Shown in pieces: positions 1-9,043 of a stretch of DNA of 64,000 nucleotides. How positions within the stretch are numbered: the stretch's first letter is position 1; every line of letters begins with the position of its first letter. The stretch spans positions 434,001-498,000 of the forward strand of contig JAWLAG010000001.1 of assembly GCA_041395505.1 (NCBI GenBank). The letters run 5' to 3'. Source of the stretch: Steroidobacteraceae bacterium (GTDB taxonomy: Bacteria; Pseudomonadota; Gammaproteobacteria; Steroidobacterales; Steroidobacteraceae). The notes below the pieces were generated by a model, which had not been told where the DNA came from, ran no database searches, and was given only the letters and a program-made list of their open reading frames with translations. The position numbers and the translations under genes were made by a program.

Positions 1-1
1 C

Positions 2-925
2 GATCCGAAGGTCGTCGAGAGCGAGCGCAATGTCGTCTACTCCGAGCGGCGCCTGCGGGTGGAGGACAACACGACCGGCCAGCTGGCCGAGCAGGTTCAG
101 GCGACGGCATTTGCAGCCCATCCTTACCATTTTCCGACGATCGGGTGGCCATCGGACATCAAGGGTTGGCAGATCGACGATCTGAAGAACTTCTTTCGCA
201 CCTATTACGCACCGAACAACTGCACGATGGTGGTGGTCGGGGATGTGTCGGCGGCGCAGGTCTTTGATCTCGCAAACAAGTACTTCGAGCCCATCGCGTC
301 CCAGCCGCCGCCGCAGCCGATACGCACGATCGAGCCCGAGCAACTGGGTGAGAAGCGCGTGACCTTGCAGACTGAGGCGCAGACGCCGCTGCTGCAGTTT
401 GCCTACAAGGCCCCCGCTGCCGGCGATGCACGCGGTCCGGCCCTTGATCTACTGCTTGCGGTCCTGACCGATGGCGATGCCTCGCGCCTGCACCGGGCGC
501 TGGTCGAGCGGAGCAAGGTCGCGATCGATGTCAGCGGCTATTGGCAGGAGGGATTTGATCCCGGCCTGCTGTGGTTCTTCCTCACCCTTCCGTCGGGCGC
601 CGACGTTGCCGCAGCGGAGGCGGCGTTCGATGGCGAACTGTCGAAGGTGGTCAGTGAGGGCGTGAGCGATGAGGAGCTGCGACGCGCCAAGAACATGGCG
701 CTGTCCGGATTCTGGCAAGGCATGGCCACGATCAACGGCAAGGCGCGGCTCCTCGGTCAGTTCGAGGTAATGCACGGCGGTTACGACAAGTTGTTCGCGG
801 CGCCCGCCGACTACGAGCGCGTGACAGCGGCGCAGTTGCGCGAACTGGCCGCAGAGCTGTTCGATGCGCGGCGGCGAACCGTAGGGGTATTGCAGGCCAC
901 TCAGGCACAAAAGGAGCCGACATGA
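2..925 (+). CDS. M16 (pitrilysin) family zinc protease, catalytic-type subunit, 5' truncated by window edge
   Basis: The frame is open to the left edge. It already reads ERNVVYSERR before the first possible GTG (59), which corresponds to the M16 segment that follows the HxxEH zinc site, so the zinc-binding N-terminus lies outside the window. The visible part holds the end of the first M16 domain (HPYHFPTIGWPSD and a YYAPNN segment) and a complete M16 C-terminal domain, ending near VGVLQATQ. M16 enzymes are periplasmic or exported clam-shell endopeptidases that degrade short unfolded peptides. The stop overlaps the next M16 gene as ATGA (922-925), so the two are translationally coupled and probably form a heterodimer. 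That this is the catalytic partner is inferred from the next gene lacking the zinc motif. Confidence 0.9.
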   Translation, partial: DPKVVESERNVVYSERRLRVEDNTTGQLAEQVQATAFAAHPYHFPTIGWPSDIKGWQIDDLKNFFRTYYAPNNCTMVVVGDVSAAQVFDLANKYFEPIASQPPPQPIRTIEPEQLGEKRVTLQTEAQTPLLQFAYKAPAAGDARGPALDLLLAVLTDGDASRLHRALVERSKVAIDVSGYWQEGFDPGLLWFFLTLPSGADVAAAEAAFDGELSKVVSEGVSDEELRRAKNMALSGFWQGMATINGKARLLGQFEVMHGGYDKLFAAPADYERVTAAQLRELAAELFDARRRTVGVLQATQAQKEPT

Positions 926-2334
926 AATTGCTGGCTCGACTGGCATGGGTGTTGGCATGTGCCGTGCCTTTGCATGTGGTGGATGCCGCGACGCGGGTTG
1001 GCGTCGAAGTGCCGAAGCACAGCCGCAGCGTGCTCGCCAACGGCATGACCTTGATCGTCGTACCGCAGCCCGAGGTACCCCTGCTTGCCTTCAATCTGGT
1101 CATCAAGGGCGGTGGCCGGCTCGATGTGCCGCAGCGCGCCGGCGTTGCATCGCTTACGGCTGGCCTGCTGGAGAAGGGCGCCGGGGCTCGCGATGCGTTC
1201 GCATTTGCCGATGCGGTGGCGGCCGTGGGCGGCAGTTTCAATGCCGGAGCGGCCGATGAAGCCATCGCCGTCAGCGGCCAATTCCTCTCGCGCGATCGCG
1301 AACTGTTGCTCGAGCTGCTCGCCGATGTCGCGCAACGGGCGCGACTCGATGAGGGTGAATTCTCGAAGCTGCGGGATCGCGACATCGAATTCATCCGCGC
1401 CGCCAAGGACAGCGATCCGTCCGGCCTGATCGGCACCTATGGTCGGGCAATGCTCTACGGCAATCACCCTTACGGACTGCCGACGGACGGCAGCGAGGCG
1501 AGCCTCGCGCGCATCCGTGTCGATGATGTGCGTGCCTTTTACCGCGACAATGTCAGCGCCGATCGCGCCACACTGGTGCTTGCCGGCGATGTCGATCCCA
1601 AATGGGCGCAACGCGCGGTGCGCAAAGCCTTCGCTGGCTGGCAGCGCGCAAAGAACCCGCTGCCGGCGCTTGCAGCTGCGGCGCCGCTCGCCGAGCGGCG
1701 CGTCCTGCTGATCGATTCGCCGGGTTCCGCACAGACGTATTTCTGGCTTGGCAATGTCGGCGTCGATCGCTACTTCGATGCCCGGGCGGCGCTCGATATC
1801 GTCAACACGCTCTACGGCGGACGCTTCACCTCGATCCTGAACAGCGAACTGCGCATCAAGTCGGGTTTGAGCTATGGCGCGTCATCGCGTTTCAGCCGTG
1901 GCCGCGTCGCGGGTCCGTTTGCAATCGCCTCGTTCACGCAGACCGACACGACCGTGCAGGCCATCGACCTGGCGCTCGCCACCCTCGGACGGCTGCACGA
2001 TGACGCCGTCGATGCCGAAATGATCGACTCGGCGCGGGCGTACGTGCTCGGGCAATACCCTTTGCGTCTCGAGACTGCGGGCCACTGGGCGGGTGCGCTC
2101 GCCGAGCTCGATCTATACGGCCTTGGAACGGAATACATCGAAGGGTATGGCGCCGCGCTCAATGCAGTGACTACCGAGGATGCGCGCCGCGTGATCGAGC
2201 GCGCGTTCCCGACGCCTGATCATCTGCAGCTGGTACTGATAGGCGATGCCAGCAGGATTCGCGAGGGGATAGCCAAGTACGGGCCGGTCACCGAGATGCC
2301 GCTCGCAGCCACGGAATTCCATCCCGGACCATGA
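922..2334 (+). CDS. M16 family peptidase, non-catalytic partner subunit
   Basis: 470 residues with a secretory signal peptide (about residues 1-22, ending VVDAA), followed by two M16 domains. At about residues 74-88, where catalytic M16 proteins have HxxEH, this protein reads GVASLTAGLLEKGAG, so the zinc ligands are missing. The C-terminal half keeps the substrate-binding R/Y pair in LRIKSGLSYG (about residues 310-320). This is the pattern of the inactive subunit of bacterial M16 heterodimers. Start ATG overlaps the upstream stop. The likely role is periplasmic peptide turnover with the upstream protein. The family call is secure; the substrate is unknown. Confidence 0.92.
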   Translation: MKLLARLAWVLACAVPLHVVDAATRVGVEVPKHSRSVLANGMTLIVVPQPEVPLLAFNLVIKGGGRLDVPQRAGVASLTAGLLEKGAGARDAFAFADAVAAVGGSFNAGAADEAIAVSGQFLSRDRELLLELLADVAQRARLDEGEFSKLRDRDIEFIRAAKDSDPSGLIGTYGRAMLYGNHPYGLPTDGSEASLARIRVDDVRAFYRDNVSADRATLVLAGDVDPKWAQRAVRKAFAGWQRAKNPLPALAAAAPLAERRVLLIDSPGSAQTYFWLGNVGVDRYFDARAALDIVNTLYGGRFTSILNSELRIKSGLSYGASSRFSRGRVAGPFAIASFTQTDTTVQAIDLALATLGRLHDDAVDAEMIDSARAYVLGQYPLRLETAGHWAGALAELDLYGLGTEYIEGYGAALNAVTTEDARRVIERAFPTPDHLQLVLIGDASRIREGIAKYGPVTEMPLAATEFHPGP

Positions 2335-2344
2335 AGGCGTCCGC

Positions 2345-3253
2345 ATGTCGCAGTCATCGTCATTGCGGGCGATCCTCTACGCATTCCTCGCCAATCTCGG
2401 CATAGCGTTCGCAAAGCTCGCTGCGGCGCTCTACACCGGCTCGGGGAGCATGCTCGCCGAAGCGATCCACTCCTTTGCAGACAGCGGCAATCAGGTGCTG
2501 TTGTGGATCGGACTGCGCCAGTCGCAACGGCCCGCTGACGCACGCCATCCGCTCGGCTACGGCAAGCTGTCCTATTTCTGGAGTTTCATCGTTGCGCTGA
2601 TGCTCTTCAGCGTCGGCGGATTGTTCTCGATCTACGAAGGGTGGAACAAGCTGCATGCGGGCGAGCCGTTGTCCCGGCCCTGGGTCGCGCTGGCCGTGCT
2701 TGCCGTTTCGATACTGCTCGAGACTTTCTCGCTCCTCGGCTGCCTGCGCGAGATCGGCAAATTGCGTGGCGGCCGCAGCCTTCGTAACTGGCTTCGCGGA
2801 ACACGCAATGCAGAGCTGGTGGTCGTGCTTGGCGAGGACGTCGCCGCGCTGATCGGGCTCGTGCTCGCGATGGGCTTCGTGGCGCTCGCCAGCATCACCG
2901 GCGAGTCACGCTACGATGCGATCGGGTCCATATTGATCGGCATCGTCCTGGTGCTGGTATCGATCTTCGTCGCGCTGCGGATGAAGAGCCTGATCGTCGG
3001 CACGTCGGCGAGCGAGGATTTTCGCGCTGCACTCGATTCCGCGCTGGCAAGTGATTCGAACATCGACGCCGTATTGAATGCGATCACGTTGCAATTCGGC
3101 CCCAAGATCATGCTCGCGGCCAAGATCCGCCTGCGTCCGGGTTTGAGCGCGGACGAGGCCGTGGTGGCCATCAATGCGCTCGAGCGCGAGCTCAAGGCGC
3201 ACTTGCCTGAACTCGGCTGGTGTTTCATCGAACCGGATGTGACCGACGACTGA
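2345..3253 (+). CDS. Cation diffusion facilitator (CDF) family metal exporter
   Basis: 302 residues with hydrophobic segments typical of a six-helix CDF transporter, then a short cytoplasmic C-terminal domain (from about residue 215). The metal-binding transmembrane motif is H42-x3-D46 in helix 2 (AEAIHSFADS), with an acidic GED pair in helix 5 (VVLGEDVAALIGL). The motif HPLGYGKLSYFWSF is the conserved loop of the CDF family. CDF proteins export Zn, Co, Fe or Mn in exchange for protons; the helix 2 motif is not decisive for the metal. It starts 10 bp after the M16 pair on the same strand and may be co-transcribed with it, which would link metal homeostasis to the zinc proteases. This is inference. 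Confidence 0.9.
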   Translation: MSQSSSLRAILYAFLANLGIAFAKLAAALYTGSGSMLAEAIHSFADSGNQVLLWIGLRQSQRPADARHPLGYGKLSYFWSFIVALMLFSVGGLFSIYEGWNKLHAGEPLSRPWVALAVLAVSILLETFSLLGCLREIGKLRGGRSLRNWLRGTRNAELVVVLGEDVAALIGLVLAMGFVALASITGESRYDAIGSILIGIVLVLVSIFVALRMKSLIVGTSASEDFRAALDSALASDSNIDAVLNAITLQFGPKIMLAAKIRLRPGLSADEAVVAINALERELKAHLPELGWCFIEPDVTDD

Positions 3254-3297
3254 GTGCGTCGCGGCTCGAGGCCGGAACCGCGTCCAGGGCGGCGCAG

Positions 3298-3927
3298 TTA
3301 TTGCCCGAAACGCGGCGCGCTGTCTGCCAGATAGCGTAATTCCTCGTCGCTCGATGGCCGACCCAATGCGGCGTTGCGGTGCGGGAAACGACCGAAACGC
3401 GCGACGATGCTGCGATGCAGATCGGCGTAGTTGAGGACATCGACGAATACGGGCTTCAACGCCATGGGCGCCTCGGCGACCAGGCGCCGGAATGCGGCGA
3501 GTGATTCGTCGTGGATCTCCAGCGACTCCGCATGTTGCAATGGCATGTAGAAGAACAAGCGCTCCGGGGCCGTGAGCGCGGCATCGGCGCCGAGCTGCAT
3601 GCCCTCCAGCGTAAGTCGCAGCGCAGCCTCGTCCCCGGCGAAAGCCTCGGCCTTGCCGCGGTGAATACTGCGCGGGAACTGATCGAGCAGGATGATCAGC
3701 GCCAGGCGCCGGCGCGGACTCGCGGCCCATTGCGCGAGCTCGCCCGCCATGGCCTGCCGGACCAGATCGCCGAAGCGCAGCTCGATCTGCTGGTCGCGCA
3801 TCGCGATGACTTCCGGCGACGCCTGGCCGCCGAACCAGAAGCCCATCCTGGCATTGAGTGCGTCCTCGGTGCCGATCGCGGCCGGACCGAACCAGTAATC
3901 GAGCACCTGGCGCGCACGATCGCTCAT
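3298..3927 (-). CDS. DUF924 family protein
   Basis: 209 residues matching the DUF924 family throughout: an N-terminal VLDYWFGP, LIILLDQFPRSIHRG at about residues 76-90, a central FYMPLQHAE and a GRFPHRN segment near the C-terminus. Members are cytoplasmic all-helical proteins of unknown function with a TPR-like fold. The start codon overlaps the stop of the upstream pirin gene as ATGA (3924-3927), so the two are translationally coupled. No catalytic residues can be assigned. Confidence 0.9.
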   Translation of the reverse strand: MSDRARQVLDYWFGPAAIGTEDALNARMGFWFGGQASPEVIAMRDQQIELRFGDLVRQAMAGELAQWAASPRRRLALIILLDQFPRSIHRGKAEAFAGDEAALRLTLEGMQLGADAALTAPERLFFYMPLQHAESLEIHDESLAAFRRLVAEAPMALKPVFVDVLNYADLHRSIVARFGRFPHRNAALGRPSSDEELRYLADSAPRFGQ

Positions 3928-4790
3928 GCGGATCGCTCCTCGGGCAGTGGGATGAATTCCACCTCATCGCCCGGCACCGTGGGAAAGTCACGATTGCGCC
4001 AGCGCTCACCGGCCCGATCGATGCGCTCACGATTGCTCGCGACGAAATTCCACCAGATGTGCCGGGGCACCCCGAAGCGCTGTCCGCCGAGCAGCACCAG
4101 CAGGCAGTCGCGCGTGGCACGCAGCACGCACTCGCCGCTGCGGAGCAATGCCATCTCGCCGGCGGCGAGCGCGTTGCCGTCGATGTCGAGTTCACCGCTC
4201 AGGAGGTAAACAGCGCGCTCCTCGTGCTCCTCTGGAACGGCGATGCCAGATCCCGCGGGCATGAGCACATCCACATAGAGAGTTGGCTGGTGAACCTTGA
4301 CGGGCGAGCGCCGCCCGAAGGCATCGCCTGCAAGTACCCGCAGGCGCGCGCCTGCGACGTCCAATTGCGGCAGGTCGCTCGCCGGATAGTGAAAAAACTC
4401 GGCAGCGTCGTCTTCGTGTGCATCCGGCAGCGCGAGCCAGCATTGCAGACCGTGCAGGGCGAAACTCCGGCCACGCAACGACGCTGGCGTGCGCTCGGAG
4501 TGCACGATGCCGCCGCCGGCGATCATCCAGTTGATGTCGCCGGGACGGATTTCCTCCGCACAGCCGAGGCTGTCACGGTGCATGATGGCGCCCTCGTACA
4601 GATAGGTCACGGTGGCGAGACCGATATGCGGGTGTGGGCGCACGTCCATGGCAACGTCCGGCGCAAGCGTTGCCGGGCCGAAGTGGTCGAAGAAAATGAA
4701 GGGGCCTACCATGCGCTGCTGAGGCGCCGGCAGCATGCGCCGGACCGCGAACCCACCGAGATCATGGCTCTTGCCGCGCAGAATCTGCAT
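3924..4790 (-). CDS. Pirin family protein (cupin)
   Basis: 288 residues if started at the ATG at 4788-4790, which has a GGAGG seven bases upstream; the frame extends to 4835 without comparable support. Pirin hallmarks are RPHPHIGLATVTYLYEG, MHRDSLG and GGGIVHSER, which supply the His/Glu ligands of the N-terminal cupin metal site. Pirins bind Fe(II); some act as quercetin dioxygenases or as redox-sensing partners of other proteins. The substrate is not evident here. It is the first gene of a two-gene operon with the DUF924 gene and diverges from the large membrane-protein gene that starts at 4939. Confidence 0.92.
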   Translation of the reverse strand: MQILRGKSHDLGGFAVRRMLPAPQQRMVGPFIFFDHFGPATLAPDVAMDVRPHPHIGLATVTYLYEGAIMHRDSLGCAEEIRPGDINWMIAGGGIVHSERTPASLRGRSFALHGLQCWLALPDAHEDDAAEFFHYPASDLPQLDVAGARLRVLAGDAFGRRSPVKVHQPTLYVDVLMPAGSGIAVPEEHEERAVYLLSGELDIDGNALAAGEMALLRSGECVLRATRDCLLVLLGGQRFGVPRHIWWNFVASNRERIDRAGERWRNRDFPTVPGDEVEFIPLPEERSA

Positions 4791-4938
4791 TGTCTGGCCT
4801 CCACCTGCCGGCCTGTCCGCCTGCCAGTCTGCCACAGCCGCGGGCCGCGCACCGAGACCGGTCGGCTGGCGCGGCGCGTTACAGCTAAACTGTACTCATG
4901 CGGCCTGCGGCCGCTCGTCGAATGCGGGGAGATCGTCC

Positions 4939-7900
4939 ATGCGCAGACCCTTGGTGGGACTTGGCTCGCTTGTCACGCTGCTCGGCATCGCCGGTATCGC
5001 GATGGCACAGGCGAACAAGGTGCCTGCAGAACTCGAATCCTGGCGCGGCTGGGTGCTGAAGGGCGAGGAATTCCGCGTTTGCCCGGCGCTCCTCGGACAG
5101 GATATGGCCAGCGCGGATGCACATCGCTGCGCCTGGCCCGGTGCGCTCGATCTCGCTGTCGATGCCCACAGCGGCCGCTTCGAGCAGCAATGGCAGGTCT
5201 ACAGCGATTCCTGGATCATCCTGCCCGGCAGCGCCGAGCATTGGCCGCGCGCAGTGACCGTCAATGGCTCGCCGGCTGCGGTCGTCGAACATGATTCGCT
5301 GCCGCAATTGCGGCTCGTGCCCGGGACCTACCGTGTCAGCGGCCGTTTCGAATGGACCAATCGCCCGCCCGTACTGGCGGTATCGCCGCAGACGGCGATC
5401 GTCCGGCTCCTCGTCGATGGTGATTTGATCGCACAGCCGGAGCGGCCAAACGGTGCCTTGCGACTTGGCAACCCCAGCATTGCCGCGACCGAGAAGGATC
5501 GTCTCGAGGTACAGGTGTACCGCCTGTTGCAGGATGAGAACCCGGCGCTGCTGACAACCGAGCTGCGCTTGTTCGTCACCGGTGATGCGCGCGAGGTCGT
5601 GCTGGGCCCCGCTCTGCCCGAAGGCTATGCGGGCATCAGCCTGGCGAGTCCGCTCGCCGCACGCCTCGAAGCTGACGGTCGCCTGCGTGTGCAGTTGCGC
5701 CCGGGACGTTGGATCGTAAGCCTCATCGCCCGCGGCCAGGACGTAGCGAGCGCCCTCACCATGCCGACGACCGCCAAAGGCGCATGGCCGACAGAGGAAA
5801 TCTGGAGCTTCGCGGGCAATGATCGCTTGCGTGTCGCCGTTGCCGAAGGCGCGGCTTCGATCGACGCAGCCCAGGCGAACGTCGGTGAGGCATGGCGTGG
5901 TTATCCGGCGTTTCGTCTCGCGAGCGGCGAGACCCTGAAGATCGCCGAGCGCAGCCGCGGCCTGACCGATGCCGACGAAAACCAACTGCAACTGACTCGC
6001 CGCCTGTGGTTGTCCTTCGACCACAGCCACTATGTCGCACGCGATGAAATCAGCGGCAGCATGCGCCGTGACTGGCGCCTCGACATGGTGGCGCCATTCA
6101 CCCTCGAGAATGCAACCAGCGGCGGCGATACGCTGCTCATCACCCGCTCGCCGGGAAACGATGAACGCACTGGCGTTGAGTTGCGTGCGCCCACGCTGCA
6201 GCTGGCGACCGTCGCGCAAGCCGATGGTGGTGCGGGTGCATTGCCCGCGACAGGTTGGGCGCATCGTTTCGATGCCGTGCGGGGCACGCTGATCCTGCCG
6301 GTTGGCCATCGGCTGATCGCCGCCCTCGGTCCGGACGAGGTCCCCGATGCCTGGCTCAACCGCTGGGGCCTGTGGAATGTCTTCGGCGTCTGCCTGGTCG
6401 CCGCCTTTGCCTGGCGAATCGCCGGGCGCAGCGCCGGGCTCCTCGCGCTCGGCGCACTGGCACTCAGCTACCAGGACGCACCGATGTATGTGTGGCTGTG
6501 GGTCAATCTGCTGATCGCCGTGGGGCTCGCCGCCGTGGTGCCGGAGGGCGGATTGCGCCGTTTCGTGCAACGCTACTGTGTGCTGAGTTTCGCGATACTC
6601 GGCATCGCCCTGATTCCGTTGATCTTCGGCCAGCTTCGTCTCGCCGTGCACCCACAATTGGAGATCTGGGCGCCGGGCTATGCGATGGCGGGCAAAGCCG
6701 AGCCGTGGGCGGATGCAGCCGCCGAAGCCATGCCCGAGACGATGGAGCAGGTCGTCGTGACCGGGGCCCGGCGCGAAGTGGCCGCGCCTCCGCCCGCAAG
6801 CGCAAGGCTCGGCGGAGAGTACAAATCCGTGTTGCAGCGCTACGCCTCCGGGACCGTGCTGCAAGCCGGGCGCGGACTGCCCGCCTGGCAGTACCGCGCC
6901 TACGACTACGCGTGGTCAGGGCCCGTGGAGGCCACGGAAACCGTCAACTTCCTTTATATCGGCAAGGTGGGCCTCGCATTGTGGCGCGTCACCGCTTGCG
7001 TGCTTCTGGCCGCGCTGTTCTCCGCCCTGTTGCGCGCAAGCCAGCTGGGCCTGCCACGGGCGCCGACAAGTGCGGCGGCGCTCGTCACATTGTTCGTGCT
7101 CGCGAGCGCGGGCATGTCCCTGCTGCCCGCGCCCGTACTCGCAGCGAGCACACCGGATGCAGCGCTGCTGCAGGAGCTCAAGCAGCGCCTGACCGAGGCG
7201 CCGCTCTGTGCGCCCGATTGCGCCGATGTGCCCGAGGCGCGTATCGCCGCCAGCGGCAATCAACTCGAAGTGACGCTGACCGTGACAGCGCTCGCGGATG
7301 TCGCGGTGCCGGTGCCGCAATCACCACCGCGATGGCAGCTCGAGCGCATCACGCTGGATGGCACGCCGGTCGCTGCGCTTCGCGAACGCAACGGCGCGCT
7401 TTATGTTGCCGTGCCGAAGGGTGTGCACAGCCTGCGCATGGCGGGAAGGATCGCGGCGGTCGATTCATTGCAACTCGCGTTCCAGAGGCCACCGCGCGCC
7501 GTCGTTGCAACGGGCGATGGCTGGGACTTTGCCGGAATGGCCGACGGTCGGCTGGTCGGCGGCACGCTCGAGGTCATTCGCAGTCGCAAGAGCACCGCGG
7601 AAAGCTTTACCGAAAGCACCGGCGGCGTTTTTCCGACCTTCGTGCGCGTCGAGCGGCGCATCGATTTCGACCTCAACTGGAGTGTCACGACCACGGTCAC
7701 ACGCGTCGCGCCCGCTCAGGATGGATTCAATATCGATGTGCCCCTGTTGCCGGGCGAGGCCGTACTGAGCGAGTCGCTGCGCGTGGATGCCGCAGGTGTC
7801 GCGCATGTCGGGTTCGGACCCGGCCAGTCGCAGGTCGGCTGGCGCTCATCGCTCCCGCGCAGCACCGGCGTCACACTTTCGATGCAGGCGAACTCGGAGC

Positions 7901-9000
7901 GCAGCGAAGTATGGGTCGTGCAGGCCAATCCCGAGTGGCGCCTCAGGTTCTCGGGCCTGCCCGCCGTGCTGCCCGAGAACACGGACGCACCCAACTGGAC
8001 ATTCGAGTTCCATCCGCGCGCTGGGGAGAAACTCGAAATCGATATCGCGAGGCCTGTCGCAGCCCCGGGCCCGACGCTCGCTATCGATCGGGTCAATCAT
8101 GAGGTTGCGATCGGCCATCGCAGCGTCGATGCGGAACTGACATTGTCCTATCGCAGTACACAGGGCGGTCGACACAACCTGTCGATGCCGCCGGAGGCGA
8201 GGTTGCGCACGCTGATCGTGGACGGCCAGGCACAACAGCTGCGACCCGAGAACGGTGAGCTGAGCCTGAACTTGCTGCCCGGCGCACATCAGGTGAGCCT
8301 CGCCTATACGCTCACGAGCAGCGCCGGAGTCGTCGGTCGCCCGCCCGCGATCGACCTGCACGCCGCCGCCAGCAACGTGACTACGAACATGACGCTGCCG
8401 GAGCGGCGTTGGCCCCTGCTGGCATTTGGAGCGGGTGTCGGCCCGGCGCTACTTTACTGGAGCGAACTCGTGGTTTTCGTGCTGGTTGCGATCGCGTTGG
8501 GGCGCTGGCGCGCATCGCCGCTGCGTACCCACGAGTGGTTGCTGCTCGGACTCGGCCTGTCGACCTTGTCCTGGTACGTATTCGCATTGATGCTCATCTG
8601 GTTCGTCGCGCTCGCCTGGCGCCGAGAGCGCGGCGGCGCCGTGCAGGGTCCGTGGTTCAACCTGGTGCAGATATTGCTTGGTGTGCTGACCGCGGTGGCT
8701 CTGCTGAGCCTCGCCTTCGCCGGTATACGCTACGGTCTCCTCGCGAGTCCCGACATGGGTGTGGCGGGGCCCGGGTCGGGAGGCAATCGCTTCAGCTGGT
8801 TCGTCGACGAAACCGCCGGCGCGTTGCCGACGCCGCGCGTATTCAGCGTGCCGCTGTGGATCTACCGCGTGCTGATGTTCGCCTGGGCATCCTGGATCGT
8901 CTGGGCCGGCACGCGCTGGCTGCGCTGGGCGTGGAGCGCTTTCAGCAGTGGCGGATATTGGCGGGCGTCGGTCATCGCGAAACCCGAAGGCCGAAGCTGA
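4939..9000 (+). CDS. Very large multi-pass envelope protein of unknown function with internal TonB-box-like motif
   Basis: 1353 residues from the ATG at 4939, chosen because GGGGAG lies seven bases upstream and the N-terminus is a clean signal peptide or anchor (MRRPLVGLGSL... to about residue 26). The frame itself extends up to 4735. Architecture: a beta-rich exported region (about 30-475), a block of hydrophobic helices (about 478-575), a loop with EQVVVTGARR at 603-612, two more hydrophobic segments (about 675-735), a second beta-rich region (about 740-1155) and a C-terminal group of about four helices (1160-1340). EQVVVTGARR resembles the motif at the start of TonB-dependent receptor plug domains, but no beta-barrel follows. 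I do not recognise the family. It is probably an inner-membrane protein with two large periplasmic lobes. It lies alone between the pirin operon and frmA. Confidence 0.85.
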   Translation: MRRPLVGLGSLVTLLGIAGIAMAQANKVPAELESWRGWVLKGEEFRVCPALLGQDMASADAHRCAWPGALDLAVDAHSGRFEQQWQVYSDSWIILPGSAEHWPRAVTVNGSPAAVVEHDSLPQLRLVPGTYRVSGRFEWTNRPPVLAVSPQTAIVRLLVDGDLIAQPERPNGALRLGNPSIAATEKDRLEVQVYRLLQDENPALLTTELRLFVTGDAREVVLGPALPEGYAGISLASPLAARLEADGRLRVQLRPGRWIVSLIARGQDVASALTMPTTAKGAWPTEEIWSFAGNDRLRVAVAEGAASIDAAQANVGEAWRGYPAFRLASGETLKIAERSRGLTDADENQLQLTRRLWLSFDHSHYVARDEISGSMRRDWRLDMVAPFTLENATSGGDTLLITRSPGNDERTGVELRAPTLQLATVAQADGGAGALPATGWAHRFDAVRGTLILPVGHRLIAALGPDEVPDAWLNRWGLWNVFGVCLVAAFAWRIAGRSAGLLALGALALSYQDAPMYVWLWVNLLIAVGLAAVVPEGGLRRFVQRYCVLSFAILGIALIPLIFGQLRLAVHPQLEIWAPGYAMAGKAEPWADAAAEAMPETMEQVVVTGARREVAAPPPASARLGGEYKSVLQRYASGTVLQAGRGLPAWQYRAYDYAWSGPVEATETVNFLYIGKVGLALWRVTACVLLAALFSALLRASQLGLPRAPTSAAALVTLFVLASAGMSLLPAPVLAASTPDAALLQELKQRLTEAPLCAPDCADVPEARIAASGNQLEVTLTVTALADVAVPVPQSPPRWQLERITLDGTPVAALRERNGALYVAVPKGVHSLRMAGRIAAVDSLQLAFQRPPRAVVATGDGWDFAGMADGRLVGGTLEVIRSRKSTAESFTESTGGVFPTFVRVERRIDFDLNWSVTTTVTRVAPAQDGFNIDVPLLPGEAVLSESLRVDAAGVAHVGFGPGQSQVGWRSSLPRSTGVTLSMQANSERSEVWVVQANPEWRLRFSGLPAVLPENTDAPNWTFEFHPRAGEKLEIDIARPVAAPGPTLAIDRVNHEVAIGHRSVDAELTLSYRSTQGGRHNLSMPPEARLRTLIVDGQAQQLRPENGELSLNLLPGAHQVSLAYTLTSSAGVVGRPPAIDLHAAASNVTTNMTLPERRWPLLAFGAGVGPALLYWSELVVFVLVAIALGRWRASPLRTHEWLLLGLGLSTLSWYVFALMLIWFVALAWRRERGGAVQGPWFNLVQILLGVLTAVALLSLAFAGIRYGLLASPDMGVAGPGSGGNRFSWFVDETAGALPTPRVFSVPLWIYRVLMFAWASWIVWAGTRWLRWAWSAFSSGGYWRASVIAKPEGRS

Positions 9001-9043
9001 GGCGCTGCCAACGCATGCGCCTTGAACTATCATGGGTGTCACT

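Noticed and set aside
6745..6776. TonB-dependent receptor based on EQVVVTGARR
   Set aside because: No plug or beta-barrel follows and the motif sits between transmembrane blocks of an inner-membrane-type protein.
4885..6864. 659-codon minus-strand frame opposite the large membrane protein
   Set aside because: The plus-strand frame has a signal peptide, a ribosome-binding site and membrane helices; the antisense frame is His/Gln/Arg-rich noise.
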